Source of the DNA: Euwallacea fornicatus
Lineage: Eukaryota; Arthropoda; Insecta; Coleoptera; Curculionidae
Direction of reading: 5' to 3'
Assembly (NCBI RefSeq): GCF_040115645.1
Contig: NW_027096067.1
Location: 124,001 to 188,000 of the forward strand
DNA length: 64,000 nt
Shown: piece after piece, positions 11,259-25,200 of the stretch
How positions within the stretch are numbered: the stretch's first letter is position 1
How the letters are laid out: every line of letters begins with the position of its first letter
The notes under the pieces: model-generated
What the model was told of the DNA's origin: nothing
The model's input: only the letters and a program-made list of their open reading frames with translations
The model's database searches: none
Made by a program: the position numbers and the translations under genes

Positions 11259-14254
11259 CATGATGTGTTGTGACATCTTCAAAATCTCGTCGAGCTGATT
11301 AATGTGACACTTTGTTTAACAAATTTGGTTCTTACTTGCCGAAGTTATCGAGCTTCAAAGTTTGAAAAGTCACAAAAGTTGTGTGTTTGAGCACATAAAG
11401 TACTATTTTTCATGGAAATTCATCAAGATGCAATCATGATGTGTTGTGTTATTTTAAAGATCTCGTCGTGCTGATTAATTTGACACTTTGTTTAACAAAT
11501 TTGGTCCTAAGTTGCCGAAGTTATCGAGCTTCAAAGTTTGAAAAGTCACAAAAGTTGGGTGTTTGAGCACATAAAATACTATTTGTCTTGGAAATTCATC
11601 AAGATGCAATCATGATGTGTTGTGTCATTTTAAAGATCTCGTCGAGCTGATTAATTTGACACTTTGTTTAACAAATTTGGTCCTCATTTGCCGAAGTTAA
11701 CGAGCTTCGAAGTTTGAAATGTTACAATAGTTGTGTGTTTGAGCACACAAAGTACTATTTTTCTTGGAAATGCAACAAGATGCAATCATGATTTGTTGCG
11801 ACATCTTCGAAATCTCGTCGAGCTGATTAATGTGACACTTTGTTTAACAAATTTGGTCCTCATTTGCTGAAGTTATCGATCTACAAAGTGTGAAAAGTCA
11901 CAAAAGTTTTGTGTTTGACCATATAAAGTACTATTTTTCATGGAAATTCATTAAGATGCAATCATGATGTGTTGTGTTATTTTAAAGATCTCGTCGAGCT
12001 GATTAATTTGACACTTTGTTTAACAAATTTGGTCCTAAGTTGCCGAAGTTATCGAGCTTCAAAGTGTGAAAAGTCACAAAAGTTTTGTGTTTGAGCACAT
12101 AAAGTACTATTTGTCTTGGAAATTCAACAAGATGCAATCATCATGTGTTGTGTCATTTTAAAGATCTCGTCGAGCTGATTAATTTGACACTTTGTTTAAC
12201 AAATTTGGTCCTAATTTGCCGAAGTTATCGAGCTTCAAAGTTTGAAAAGTCACAAAAGTTGTGTGTTTGAGCATATAAAGTACTATTTTTCATGGAAATT
12301 CATCAAGATGCAATCATGATGTGTTGTGTTATTTTAAAGATCTCGTCGTGCTGATTAATTTGACACTTTGTTTAACAAATTTGGTCCTAAGTTGCCGAAG
12401 TTATCGAGCTTCAAAGTTTGAAAAGTCACAAAAGTTGGGTGTTTGAGCACATAAAATACTATTTGTCTTGGAAATTCATCAAGATGCAATCATGATGTGT
12501 TGTGTCATTTTAAAGATCTCGTCGAGCTGATTAATTTGACACTTTGTTTAACAAATTTGGTCCTAATTTGCCGAAGTTATCGAGCTTCAAAGTTTGAAAA
12601 GTCACAAAAGTTGTGTGTTTGAGCATATAAAGTACTATTTGTCTTGGAAATTCATCAAGATGCAATCATGATGTGTTGTGACATCTTCAAAATCTCGTCG
12701 AGCTGATTAATTTGACACTTTGTTTAACAAATTTGGTTCTTATTTGCCGAAGTTATCGAGCTTCAAAGTTTGAAAAGTCACAAAAGTTGTGTGTTTGAGC
12801 ACATAAAGTACTATTTTTCATGGAAATTCATCAAGATGCAATCATGATGTGTTGTGTCATTTTAAAGATCTCGTCGAGCTGATTAATTTGACACTTTGTT
12901 TAACAAATTTGGGTCTCATTTGCCGAAGTTATCGAGCTTCAAAGTTTGAAAAGTCACAAAAGTTGGGTGTTTGAGCACATAAAGTACTATTTGTCTTGGA
13001 AATTCATCAAGATGCAATCATGATGTGTTGTGTCATTTTAAAGATCTCGTCGAGCTGATTAATTTGACACTTTGTTTAACAAATTTGGGTCTCATTTGCC
13101 GAAGTTATCGATCTACAAAGTGTGAAAAGTCACAAAAGTTTTGTGTTTGAGCACATAAAGTACTACTTGTCTTGGAAATTCATCTTGATGCAATCATGAT
13201 GTGTTGTGACATCTTCAAAATCTCGTCGAGCTGATTAATGTGACACTTTGTTTAACAAATTTGGTTCTTATTTGCCGAAGTTATCGAGCTTCAAAGTTTG
13301 AAAAGTCACAAAAGTTGTGTGTTTGAGCATATAAAGTACTATTTGTCTTGGAAATTCATCAAGATGCAATCATGATGTGTTGTGACATCTTCAAAATCTC
13401 GTCGAGCTGATTAATGTGACACTTTGTTTAACAAATTTGGTCCTAATTTGCCGAAGTTATCGAGCTTCAAAGTTTGAAAAGTCACAAAAGTTGTGTGTTT
13501 GAGCACATAAAGTACTATTTGTCTTGGAAATTCATCAAGATGCAATCATGATGTGTTGTGACATCTTCACAATCTCGTCGAGCTGATTAATGTGACACTT
13601 TGTTTAACAAATTTGGTCCTCATTTGCTGAAGTTATCGATCTACAAAGTGTGAAAAGTCACAAAAGTTTTGTGTTTTGACCATATAAACTACTATTTGTC
13701 TTGGAAATTCATCAAGATACCATCATGATGTGTTGTGTCATTTTAAAGATCTCATCGAGCTGATTAATTTGGCACTTTGTTTAACAAATTTGGTCCTAAT
13801 TTGCCGAAGTTATCGAGCTTCAAAGTTTGAAAAGTCACAAAAGTTGGGTGTTTGAGCACATAAAGTACTATTTGTCTTGGAAATTCAACAAGATGCAATC
13901 ATGATGTGTTGTGTCATTTTAAAGATCTCGTCGAGCTGATTAATTTGACACTTTCTTTAACAAATTTGGGTCTAATTTGCCGAAGTTATCGATCTACAAA
14001 GTGTGAAAAGTCACAAAAGTTTTGTGTTTGAGCACATAAAGTACTATTTGTCTTGGAAATTCATCAAGATGCAATCATGATTTGTTGTGACGTCTCAAAG
14101 TTCTCGTGGAGCTGATTAATTTGACACTTCGTTTAAGAAATGTGGTGATCATTTGCCGAAGTCATCGAGCTTCGAAGTTTGAAATGTTACAAAAGTTTTG
14201 TGTTTGAACACATAAAGTACTATTTTTCTTGGAAATGCAAGAAGATGCAATCAT
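11259..14254 (+). repeat. Array segment: mixed monomers before the last D-type copies
   Basis: About 17 monomers with no other content. Holds the third copy of the 7.2-kb segment and the second copy of the 4.8-6.1 kb block (12919-14204, with the 1-bp insertion near 13673). It ends with two D-type monomers in tandem, at 14079 and about 14255; the first carries the private changes AAGTTCTCG and GCAAGAAGATGC. Confidence 0.88.
11597..12195 (+). repeat. Third copy of a 3.4-monomer segment (also 7198 and 9661)
   Basis: Repeats 7198-7796 at an offset of 4399 bp (25 x 176 minus 1). The marker TTCGAAATCTC sits at 7408, 9871 and 11807, and CCTAAGTTGCCG follows in all three. The right end is marked by GGTCCTAATT here where the other two copies have GGGTCTCATTTGAGG. 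The flanks at 11.46-11.6 kb and 12.3-12.5 kb share an AAAATACTATTTG variant. Confidence 0.82.
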
Positions 14255-17200
14255 GATTTGTTGTGACGTCTCAAAGATCTCGTGGAGCTGATTAATTTGA
14301 CACTTCGTTTAAGAAATGTGGTGATCATTTGCCGAAGTCATCGAGCTTCGAAGTTTGAAATGTTACAAAAGTTGTGTGTTTGAACATATAAAGTACTATT
14401 TGTCTTGGAAATTTATCAAGAGGCAATCATGATGTGTTGTGTCATTTTAAAGATCTCGTCGTGCTGATTAATTTGACACTTTGTTTAACAAATTTGGTTC
14501 TTATTTGCCGAAGTTATCGAGCTTCAAAGTTTGAAAAGTCACAAAAGTTGTGTGTTTGAGCACATAAAGTACTATTTTTCATGGAAATTCATCAAGATGC
14601 AATCATGATGTGTTGTGTTATTTTAAAGATCTCGTCGTGCTGATTAATTTGACACTTTGTTTAACAAATTTGGGTCTCATTTGCCGAAGTTATCGATCTA
14701 CAAAGTGTGAAAAGTCACAAAAGTTGGGTGTTTGAGCACATAAAGTACTATTTGTCTTGGAAATTCATCAAGATGCAATCATGATGTGTTGTGTCATTTT
14801 AAAGATCTCGTCGAGCTGATTAATTTGACACTTTGTTTAACAAATTTGGGTCTCATTTGCCGAAGTTATCGATCTACAAAGTGTGAAAAGTCACAAAAGT
14901 TTTGTGTTTGAGCACATAAAGTACTATTTGTCTTGGAAATTCATCTTGATGCAATCATGATGTGTTGTGACATCTTCAAAATCTCGTCGAGCTGATTAAT
15001 GTGACACTTTGTTTAACAAATTTGGTTCTCATTTGCCGAAGTTATCGAGCTTCAAAGTTTGAAAAGTCACAAAAGTTGTGTGTTTGAGCACATAAAGTAC
15101 TATTTGTCTTGGAAATTCATCTTGATGCAATCATGATGTGTTGTGACATCTTCAAAATCTCGTCGAGCTGATTAATGTGACACTTTGTTTAACAAATTTG
15201 GTCCTAAGTTGCCGAAGTTATCGAGCTTCAAAGTTTGAAAAGTCACAAAAGTTGGGTGTTTGAGCACATAAAATACTATTTGTCTTGGAAATTCATCAAG
15301 ATGCAATCATGATGTGTTGTGTCATTTTAAAGATCTCGTCGAGCTGATTAATTTGACACTTTGTTTAACAAATTTGGTCCTCATTTGCCGAAGTTAACGA
15401 GCTTCGAAGTTTGAAATGTTACAATAGTTGTGTGTTTGAGCACACAAAGTACTATTTTTCTTGGAAATGCAACATGATGCAATCATGATTTGTTGCGACA
15501 TCTTCAAAATCTCGTCGAGCTGATTAATGTGACACTTTGTTTAACAAATTTGGTCCTCATTTGCTGAAGTTATCGATCTACAAAGTGTGAAAAGTCACAA
15601 AAGTTTTGTGTTTGACCATATAAAGTACTATTTTTCATGGAAATTCATTAAGATGCAATCATGATGTGTTGTGTTATTTTAAAGATCTCGTCGAGCTGAT
15701 TAATTTGACACTTTGTTTAACAAATTTGGTCCTAATTTGCCGAAGTTATCGAGCTTCAAAGTTTGAAAAGTCACAAAAGTTGTGTGTTTGAGCATATAAA
15801 GTACTATTTGTCTTGGAAATTCATCAAGATGCAATCATGATGTGTTGTGACATCTTCAAAATCTCGTCGAGCTGATTAATGTGACACTTTGTTTAACAAA
15901 TTTGGTCCTAATTTGCCGAAGTTATCGAGCTTCAAAGTTTGAAAAGTCACAAAAGTTGTGTGTTTGAGCACATAAAGTACTATTTGTCTTGGAAATTCAT
16001 CAAGATGCAATCATGATGTGTTGTGTCATTTTAAAGGACTCTTCGAGCTGATTAATTTGACACTTTGTTTAACAAATTTGGTCCTCATTTGCCGAAGTTA
16101 ACGAGCTTCGAAGTTTGAAAAGTCACAAAAGTTGTGTGTTTGAGCATATAAAGTACTATTTTTCATGGAAATTCATCAAGATGCAATCATGATGTGCTGT
16201 GTTATTTTAAAGATCTCGTCGTGCTGATTAATTTGACACTTTGTTTAACAAATTTGGTCCTAAGTTGCCGAAGTTATCGAGCTTCAAAGTTTGAAAAGTC
16301 ACAAAAGTTGGGTGTTTGAGCACATAAAATACTATTTGTCTTGGAAATTCATCAAGATGCAATCATGATGTGTTGTGTCATTTTAAAGATCTCGTCGAGC
16401 TGATTAATTTGACACTTTGTTTAACAAATTTGGTCCTCATTTGCCGAAGTTAACGAGCTTCGAAGTTTGAAATGTTACAATAGTTGTGTGTTTGAGCACA
16501 CAAAGTACTATTTTTCTTGGAAATGCAACATGATGCAATCATGATTTGTTGCGACATCTTCAAAATCTCGTCGAGCTGATTAATGTGACACTTTGTTTAA
16601 CAAATTTGGTCCTCATTTGCCGAAGTTATCGAGCTTCAAAGTTTGAAAAGTCACAAAAGTTGGGTGTTTGAGCACATAAAATACTATTTGTCTTGGAAAT
16701 TCATCAAGATGCAATCATGAAGTGTTGTGACATCTTCAAAATCTCGTCGAGCTGATTAATGTGACACTTTGTTTAACAAATTTGGTTCTCATTTGCCGAA
16801 GTTATCGAGCTTCAAAGTTTGAAAAGTCATAAAAGTTGTGTGTTTGAGCATATAAAGTACTATTTGTCTTGGAAATTCATCAAGATGCAATCATGATGTG
16901 TTGCGACATCTTCAAAATCTCGTCGAGCTGATTAATGTGACACTTTGTTTAACAAATTTGTTTCTCAATTGCAGAAGTTATCGAGCTTCAAAATTTGAAA
17001 AGTCATAAAAGTTGTGTGTTTGAGCATATAAAGTACTATTTGTCTTGGAAATTCATCAAGATGCAATCATGATGTCTTGTGTTATTTTAAAGATCTCGTC
17101 GTGCTGATTAATTTGACACTTTGTTTAACAAATTTGGTCCTAATTTGCGCAAGTTATCGAGCTTCAATGTTTGAAAAGTCACAAAAGTTGTGTGTTTGAG

Positions 17201-19099
17201 CACATAAAGTACTATTTGTCTTGGAAATTCATCAAGATGCAATCATGAAGTGTTGTGTTATTTTAAAGATCTCGTCGAGCTGATTAATTTGACACTTTGT
17301 TTAACAAATTTGGTCCTAATTTGCCGAAGTTATCGAGCTTCAAAGTTTGAAAAGTCACAAAAGTTGTGTGTTTGAGCATATAAAGTACTATTTGTCTTGG
17401 AAATTCATCAAGATGCAATCATGATGTGTTGCGACATCTTCAAAATCTCGTCGAGCTGATTAATGTGACACTTTGTTTAACAAATTTGGGTCTCATTTGC
17501 CGAAGTTATCGAGCTTCAAAGTTTGAAAAGTCATAAAAGTTGTGTGTTTGAGCATATAAAGTACTATTTGTCTTGGAAATTCATCAAGATGCAATCATGA
17601 TGTGTTGCGACATCTTCAAAATCTCGTCGAGCTGATTAATGTGACACTTTGTTTAACAAATTTGTTTCTCATTTGCAGAAGTTATCGAGCTTCAAAGTTT
17701 GAAAAGTCATAAAAGTTGTGTGTTTGAGCATATAAAGTACTATTTGTCTTGGAAATTCATCAAGATGCAATCATGATGTGTTGTGACATCTTCAAAATCT
17801 CGTCGAGCTGATTAATGTGACACTTTGTTTAACAAATTTGGTTCTCATTTGCCGAAGTTATCGAGCTTCAAAGTTTGAAAAGTCACAAAAGTTGGGTGTT
17901 TGAGCACATAAAGTATTATTTTTCATGGAAATTCATCAAGATGCAATCATGATGTGTTGTGACATCTTCAAAATCTCGTCGAGCTGATTAATTTGACACT
18001 TTGTTTAACAAATTTGGTCCTAATTTGCCGAAGTTATCGAGCTTCAATGTTTGAAAAGTCACAAAAGTTGTGTGTTTGAGCATATAAAGTACTATTTTTC
18101 ATGGAAATTCATCAAGATGCAATCATGATGTGCTGTGTTATTTTAAAGATCTCGTCGTGCTGATTAATTTGACACTTTGTTTAACAAATTTGGTCCTAAG
18201 TTGCCGAAGTTATCGAGCTTCAAAGTTTGAAAAGTCACAAAAGTTGGGTGTTTGAGCACATAAAATACTATTTGTCTTGGAAATTCATCTTGATGCAATC
18301 ATGATGTGTTGGGACATCTTCAAAATCTCGTCGAGCTGATTAATGTGACACTTTGTTTAACAAATTTGGTTCTTATTTGCCGAAGTTATCGAGCTTCAAA
18401 GTTTGAAAAGTCACAAAAGTTGTGTGTTTGAGCACATAAAGTACTATTTGTCTTGGAAATTCAACAAGATGCAATCATGATGTGTTGTGTCATTTTAAAG
18501 ATCTCGTCGAGATGATTAATTTGACACTTTGTTTAACAAATTTGGTCCTAATTTGCCGAAGTTATCGAGCTTCAAAGTTTGAAAAGTCACAAAAGTTGTG
18601 TGTTTGAGCATATAAAGTACTATTTTTCATGGAAATTCATCAAGATGCAATCATGATGTGTTGTGTTATTTTAAAGATCTCGTAGAGCTGATTAATTTGA
18701 CACTTTGTTTAACAAATTTGGTCCTAATTTGCCGAAGTTATCGAGCTTCAAAGTTTGAAAAGTCACAAAAGTTGTGTGTTTGAGCACATAAAGTACTATT
18801 TGTCTTGGAAATTCATCAAGATGCAATCATGATGTGTTGTGTCATTTTAAAGATCTCGTCGAGCTGATTAATTTGACACTTTGTTTAACAAATTTGGTCC
18901 TAATTTGCCGAAGTTATCGAGCTTCAAAGTTTGAAAAGTCACAAAAGTTGTGTGTTTGAGCACATAAAGTACTATTTTTCATGGAAATTCATCAAGATGC
19001 AATCATGATGTGTTGTGTTATTTTAAAGATCTCGTCGAGCTGATTAATTTGACACTTTGTTTAACAAATTTGGTCCTCATTTGCCGAAGTTAACGAGCT
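14255..19099 (+). repeat. Array segment II: transition zone
   Basis: About 27 to 28 monomers. D-type and TTTGCTGAAG forms fade out after about 15.6 kb, and GTCATAAAAG and TTTGCAGAAG forms first appear near 16.8-17.7 kb. A six-monomer repeat links 15200-15560 with 16256-16616 (AACATGATGC at 15471 and 16527, offset exactly 1056). Private changes include GATGTCTTGTG (about 17070), TTTGCGCAAG (about 17145) and GTTGGGACATC (about 18308). No gene or foreign sequence was seen. Confidence 0.88.
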
Positions 19100-20005
19100 T
19101 CGAATTTTGAAATGTTACAATAGTTGTGTGTTTGAGCACACAAAGTACTATTTTTCATGGAAATTCATCAAGATGCAATCATGATGTGTTGTGTTATTTT
19201 AAAGATCTCGTCGTGCTGATTAATTTGACACTTTGTTTAACAAATTTGGGTCTCATTTGCCGAAGTTATCGATCTACAAAGTGTAAAAAGTCACAAAAGT
19301 TTTGTGTTTGAGCACATAAAGTACTATTTGTCTTGGAAATTCATCTTGATGCAATCATGATGTGTTGTGACATCTTCAAAATCTCGTCGAGCTGATTAAT
19401 GTGACACTTTGTTTAACAAATTTGGTTCTTATTTGCCGAAGTTATCGAGCTTCAAAGTTTGAAAAGTCACAAAAGTTGTGTGTTTGAGCACATAAAGTAC
19501 TATTTGTCTTGGAAATTCAACAAGATGCAATCATGATGTGTTGTGTCATTTTAAAGATCTCGTCGAGATGATTAATTTGACACTTTGTTTAACAAATTTG
19601 GTCCTAATTTGCCGAAGTTATCGAGCTTCAAAGTTTGAAAAGTCACAAAAGTTGTGTGTTTGAGCATATAAAGTACTATTTTTCATGGAAATTCATCAAG
19701 ATGCAATCATGATGTGTTGTGTTATTTTAAAGATCTCGTCGAGCTGATTAATTTGACACTTTGTTTAACAAATTTGGTCCTAATTTGCCGAAGTTATCGA
19801 GCTTCAAAGTTTGAAAAGTCACAAAAGTTGTGTGTTTGAGCACATAAAGTACTATTTGTCTTGGAAATTCATCAAGATGCAATCATGATGTGTTGTGTCA
19901 TTTTAAAGATCTCGTCGAGCTGATTAATTTGACACTTTGTTTAACAAATTTGGTCCTCATTTGCCGAAGTTAACGAGCTTCGAAGTTTGAAATGTTACAA
20001 TAGTT

Positions 20006-20709
20006 GTGTGTTTGAGCACACAAAGTACTATTTTTCATGGAAATTCATCAAGATGCAATCATGATGTGTTGTGCTATTTTAAAGATCTCGTCGTGCTGAT
20101 TAATTTGACACTTTGTTTAACAAATTTGGGTCTCATTTGCCGAAGTTATCGATCTACAAAGTGTAAAAAGTCACAAAAGTTTTGTGTTTGAGCACATAAA
20201 GTACTATTTGTCTTGGAAATTCATCTTGATGCAATCATGATGTGTTGTGACATCTTCAAAATCTCGTCGAGCTGATTAATGTGACACTTTGTTTAACAAA
20301 TTTGGTTCTTATTTGCCGAAGTTATCGAGCTTCAAAGTTTGAAAAGTCACAAAAGTTGTGTGTTTGAGCACATAAAGTACTATTTGTCTTGGAAATTCAT
20401 CAAGATGCAATCATGATGTGTTGTGTCATTTTAAAGATCTCGTCGAGCTGATTAATTTGACACTTTGTTTAACAAATTTGGTCCTAATTTGCCGAAGTTA
20501 TCGAGCTTCAAAGTTTGAAAAGTCACAAAAGTTGTGTGTTTGAGCACATAAAGTACTATTTGTCTTGGAAATTCATCAAGATGCAATCATGATGTGTTGT
20601 GTCATTTTAAAGATCTCGTCGAGCTGATTAATTTGACACTTTGTTTAACAAATTTGGTCCTCATTTGCCGAAGTTAACGAGCTTCGAAGTTTGAAATGTT
20701 ACAATAGTT
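20006..20709 (+). repeat. Representative 704-bp higher-order unit
   Basis: One full A-B-C-D unit, started at the GTG of the CACACAAAG variant for convenience. The next unit, 20710-21413, is nearly identical: this one has GTGCTATTTTAAAG at about 20070 where the next has GTGTTATTTTAAAG, and the next has GAGCATCGAAG at about 21383 where this one has GAGCTTCGAAG. Confidence 0.9.
20401..20576 (+). repeat. Reference monomer (majority form of the 176-bp unit)
   Basis: This copy equals the majority base by eye at every position and gives a coordinate system (position 1 = C of CAAGATGCAA). Landmarks: 8-bp palindrome ATCATGAT at 10-17; odd dyad CTCG-T-CGAG at 39-47; the most variable stretch, GTCCTAATTTGCCGAAG, at 81-97; ScaI-type palindrome AGTACT at 152-157 inside a strongly conserved TAAAGTACTATTT; imperfect dyad TTGTGTG(132-138)/CACATAA(145-151). 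Main variant sites: 17-20, 25-38, 42-48, 54-56, 80-97, 99-113, 123-136, 145-149 and 161-176. Confidence 0.95.
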
Positions 20710-21719
20710 GTGTGTTTGAGCACACAAAGTACTATTTTTCATGGAAATTCATCAAGATGCAATCATGATGTGTTGTGTTATTTTAAAGATCTCGTCGTGC
20801 TGATTAATTTGACACTTTGTTTAACAAATTTGGGTCTCATTTGCCGAAGTTATCGATCTACAAAGTGTAAAAAGTCACAAAAGTTTTGTGTTTGAGCACA
20901 TAAAGTACTATTTGTCTTGGAAATTCATCTTGATGCAATCATGATGTGTTGTGACATCTTCAAAATCTCGTCGAGCTGATTAATGTGACACTTTGTTTAA
21001 CAAATTTGGTTCTTATTTGCCGAAGTTATCGAGCTTCAAAGTTTGAAAAGTCACAAAAGTTGTGTGTTTGAGCACATAAAGTACTATTTGTCTTGGAAAT
21101 TCATCAAGATGCAATCATGATGTGTTGTGTCATTTTAAAGATCTCGTCGAGCTGATTAATTTGACACTTTGTTTAACAAATTTGGTCCTAATTTGCCGAA
21201 GTTATCGAGCTTCAAAGTTTGAAAAGTCACAAAAGTTGTGTGTTTGAGCACATAAAGTACTATTTGTCTTGGAAATTCATCAAGATGCAATCATGATGTG
21301 TTGTGTCATTTTAAAGATCTCGTCGAGCTGATTAATTTGACACTTTGTTTAACAAATTTGGTCCTCATTTGCCGAAGTTAACGAGCATCGAAGTTTGAAA
21401 TGTTACAATAGTTGTGTGTTTGAGCACACAAAGTACTATTTTTCATGGAAATTCATCAAGATGCAATCATGATGTGTTGTGTTATTTTAAAGATCTCGTC
21501 GTGCTGATTAATTTGACACTTTGTTTAACAAATTTGGGTCTCATTTGCCGAAGTTATCGATCTACAAAGTGTAAAAAGTCACAAAAGTTTTGTGTTTGAG
21601 CACATAAAGTACTATTTGTCTTGGAAATTCATCTTGATGCAATCATGATGTGTTGTGACATCTTCAAAATCTCGTCGAGCTGATTAATGTGACACTTTGT
21701 TTAACAAATTTGGTTCTTA

Positions 21720-22212
21720 TTTGCCGAAGTTATCGAGCTTCAAAGTTTGAAAAGTCACAAAAGTTGGGTGTTTGAGCACATAAAGTATTATTTTTCATGG
21801 AAATTCATCAAGATGCAATCATGATGTGTTGTGACATCTTCAAAATCTCGTCGAGCTGATTAATTTGACACTTTGTTTAACAAATTTGGTCCTAATTTGC
21901 CGAAGTTATCGACCTTCAATGTTTGAAAAGTCACAAAAGTTGTGTGTTTGAGCATATAAAGTACTATTTTTCATGGAAATTCATCAAGATGCAATCATGA
22001 TGTGTTGTGTTATTTTAAAGATCTCGTCGTGCTGATTAATTTGACACTTTGTTTAACAAATTTGTTCCTAATTTGCCGAAGTTATCGAGCTTCAAAGTTT
22101 GAAAAGTCACAAAAGTTGGGTGTTTGAGCACATAAAGTACTATTTGTCTTGGAAATTCAACAAGATGCAATCATAATGTGTTGTGTCATTTTAAAGATCT
22201 CGTCGAGCTGAT
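21720..22212 (+). repeat. Block shared with 25416-25908 (21 monomers apart)
   Basis: Offset is exactly 3696 bp (21 x 176). Three rare markers are shared in order: AAAGTATTATTT (about 21784/25480), CGACCTTCAATG (21910/25606) and GCAATCATAATG (about 22170/25866). The left part of the 21-monomer interval does not stay in step, because the 4-monomer units between differ by one inserted monomer before 25470. Confidence 0.85.
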
Positions 22213-25200
22213 TAATTTGACACTTTGTTTAACAAATTTGGGTCTCATTTGCCGAAGTTATCGATCTACAAAGTGTGAAAAGTCACAAAAGTTTTGTGTT
22301 TGAGCACATAAAGTACTATTTGTCTTGGAAATTCATCAAGATGCAATCATGATGTGTTGTGTCATTTTAAAGATCTCGTCGAGCTGATTAATTTGACACT
22401 TTGTTTAACAAATTTGGTCCTAATTTGCCGAAGTTATCGAGCTTCAAAGTTTGAAAAGTCACAAAAGTTGTGTGTTTGAGCACATAAAGTACTATTTGTC
22501 TTGGAAATTCATCAAGATGCAATCATGATGTGTTGTGTCATTTTAAAGATCTCGTCGAGCTGATTAATTTGACACTTTGTTTAACAAATTTGGTCCTCAT
22601 TTGCCGAAGTTAACGAGCTTCGAAGTTTGAAATGTTACAATAGTTGTGTGTTTGAGCACACAAAGTACTATTTTTCATGGAAATTCATCAAGATGCAATC
22701 ATGATGTGTTGTGTTATTTTAAAGATCTCGTCGTGCTGATTAATTTGACACTTTGTTTAACAAATTTGGGTCTCATTTGCCGAAGTTATCGATCTACAAA
22801 GTGTAAAAAGTCACAAAAGTTTTGTGTTTGAGCACATAAAGTACTATTTGTCTTGGAAATTCATCTTGATGCAATCATGATGTGTTGTGACATCTTCAAA
22901 ATCTCGTCGAGCTGATTAATGTGACACTTTGTTTAACAAATTTGGTTCTTATTTGCCGAAGTTATCGAGCTTCAAAGTTTGAAAAGTCACAAAAGTTGTG
23001 TGTTTGAGCACATAAAGTACTATTTGTCTTGGAAATTCATCAAGATGCAATCATGATGTGTTGTGTCATTTTAAAGATCTCGTCGAGCTGATTAATTTGA
23101 CACTTTGTTTAACAAATTTGGTCCTCATTTGCCGAAGTTAACGAGCTTCGAAGTTTGAAATGTTACAATAGTTGTGTGTTTGAGCACACAAAGTACTATT
23201 TTTCATGGAAATTCATCAAGATGCAATCATGATGTGTTGTGTTATTTTAAAGATCTCGTCGTGCTGATTAATTTGACACTTTGTTTAACAAATTTGGGTC
23301 TCATTTGCCGAAGTTATCGAGCTTCAAAGTTTGAAAAGTCACAAAAGTTGTGTGTTTGAGCACATAAAGTACTATTTGTCTTGGAAATTCATCAAGATGC
23401 AATCATGATGTGTTGTGTCATTTTAAAGGACTCTTCGAGCTGATTAATTTGACACTTTGTTTAACAAATTTGGTTCTCATTTGCCGAAGTTATCGAGCTT
23501 CAAAGTTTGAAAAGTCATAAAAGTTGTGTGTTTGAGCATATAAAGTACTATTTGTCTTGGAAATTCATCAAGATGCAATCATGATGTGTTGTGACATCTT
23601 CAAAATCTCGTCGAGCTGATTAATGTGACACTTTGTTTAACAAATTTGGTTCTCATTTGCCGAAGTTATCGAGCTTCAAAGTTTGAAAAGTCATAAAAGT
23701 TGTGTGTTTGAGCATATAAAGTACTATTTGTCTTGGAAATTCATCAAGATGCAATCATGATGTGTTGCGACATCTTCAAAATCTCGTCGAGCTGATTAAT
23801 GTGACACTTTGTTTAACAAATTTGTTTCTCATTTGCAGAAGTTATCGAGCTTCAAAGTTTGAAAAGTCATAAAAGTTGTGTGTTTGAGCATATAAAGTAC
23901 TATTTGTCTTGGAAATTCATCAAGATGCAATCATGATGTGTTGTGACATCTTCAAAATCTCGTCGAGCTGATTAATGTGACACTTTGTTTAACAAATTTG
24001 GTCCTAATTTGCCGAAGTTATCGAGCTTCAAAGTTTGAAAAGTCACAAAAGTTGGGTGTTTGAGCACATAAAGTACTATTTTTCATGGAAATTCATCAAG
24101 ATGCAATCATGAAGTGTTGTGTTATTTTAAAGATCTCGTCGAGCTGATTAATTTGACACTTTGTTTAACAAATTTGGTCCTCATTTGCCGAAGTTAACGA
24201 GCTTCGAAGTTTGAAATGTTACAATAGTTGTGTGTTTGAGCACACAAAGTACTATTTTTCATGGAAATTCATCAAGATGCAATCATGATGTGTTGTGCTA
24301 TTTTAAAGATCTCGTCGTGCTGATTAATTTGACACTTTGTTTAACAAATTTGGGTCTCATTTGCCGAAGTTATCGATCTACAAAGTGTAAAAAGTCACAA
24401 AAGTTTTGTGTTTGAGCACATAAAGTACTATTTGTCTTGGAAATTCATCTTGATGCAATCATGATGTGTTGTGACATCTTCAAAATCTCGTCGAGCTGAT
24501 TAATGTGACACTTTGTTTAACAAATTTGGTTCTTATTTGCCGAAGTTATCGAGCTTCAAAGTTTGAAAAGTCACAAAAGTTGTGTGTTTGAGCACATAAA
24601 GTACTATTTGTCTTGGAAATTCATCAAGATGCAATCATGATGTGTTGTGTCATTTTAAAGATCTCGTCGAGCTGATTAATTTGACACTTTGTTTAACAAA
24701 TTTGGTCCTAATTTGCCGAAGTTATCGAGCTTCAAAGTTTGAAAAGTCACAAAAGTTGTGTGTTTGAGCACATAAAGTACTATTTGTCTTGGAAATTCAT
24801 CAAGATGCAATCATGATGTGTTGTGTCATTTTAAAGATCTCGTCGAGCTGATTAATTTGACACTTTGTTTAACAAATTTGGTCCTCATTTGCCGAAGTTA
24901 ACGAGCTTCGAAGTTTGAAATGTTACAATAGTTGTGTGTTTGAGCACACAAAGTACTATTTTTCATGGAAATTCATCAAGATGCAATCATGATGTGTTGT
25001 GTTATTTTAAAGATCTCGTCGTGCTGATTAATTTGACACTTTGTTTAACAAATTTGGGTCTCATTTGCCGAAGTTATCGATCTACAAAGTGTAAAAAGTC
25101 ACAAAAGTTTTGTGTTTGAGCACATAAAGTACTATTTGTCTTGGAAATTCATCTTGATGCAATCATGATGTGTTGTGACATCTTCAAAATCTCGTCGAGC

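Noticed and set aside
20410..20417. Palindromes ATCATGAT, AGTACT and (in variants) AATCATGATT and CTTCGAAG as regulatory operators
   Set aside because: They are short, recur in every or many monomers as part of the satellite, and have no adjacent gene. They are noted as monomer landmarks only.
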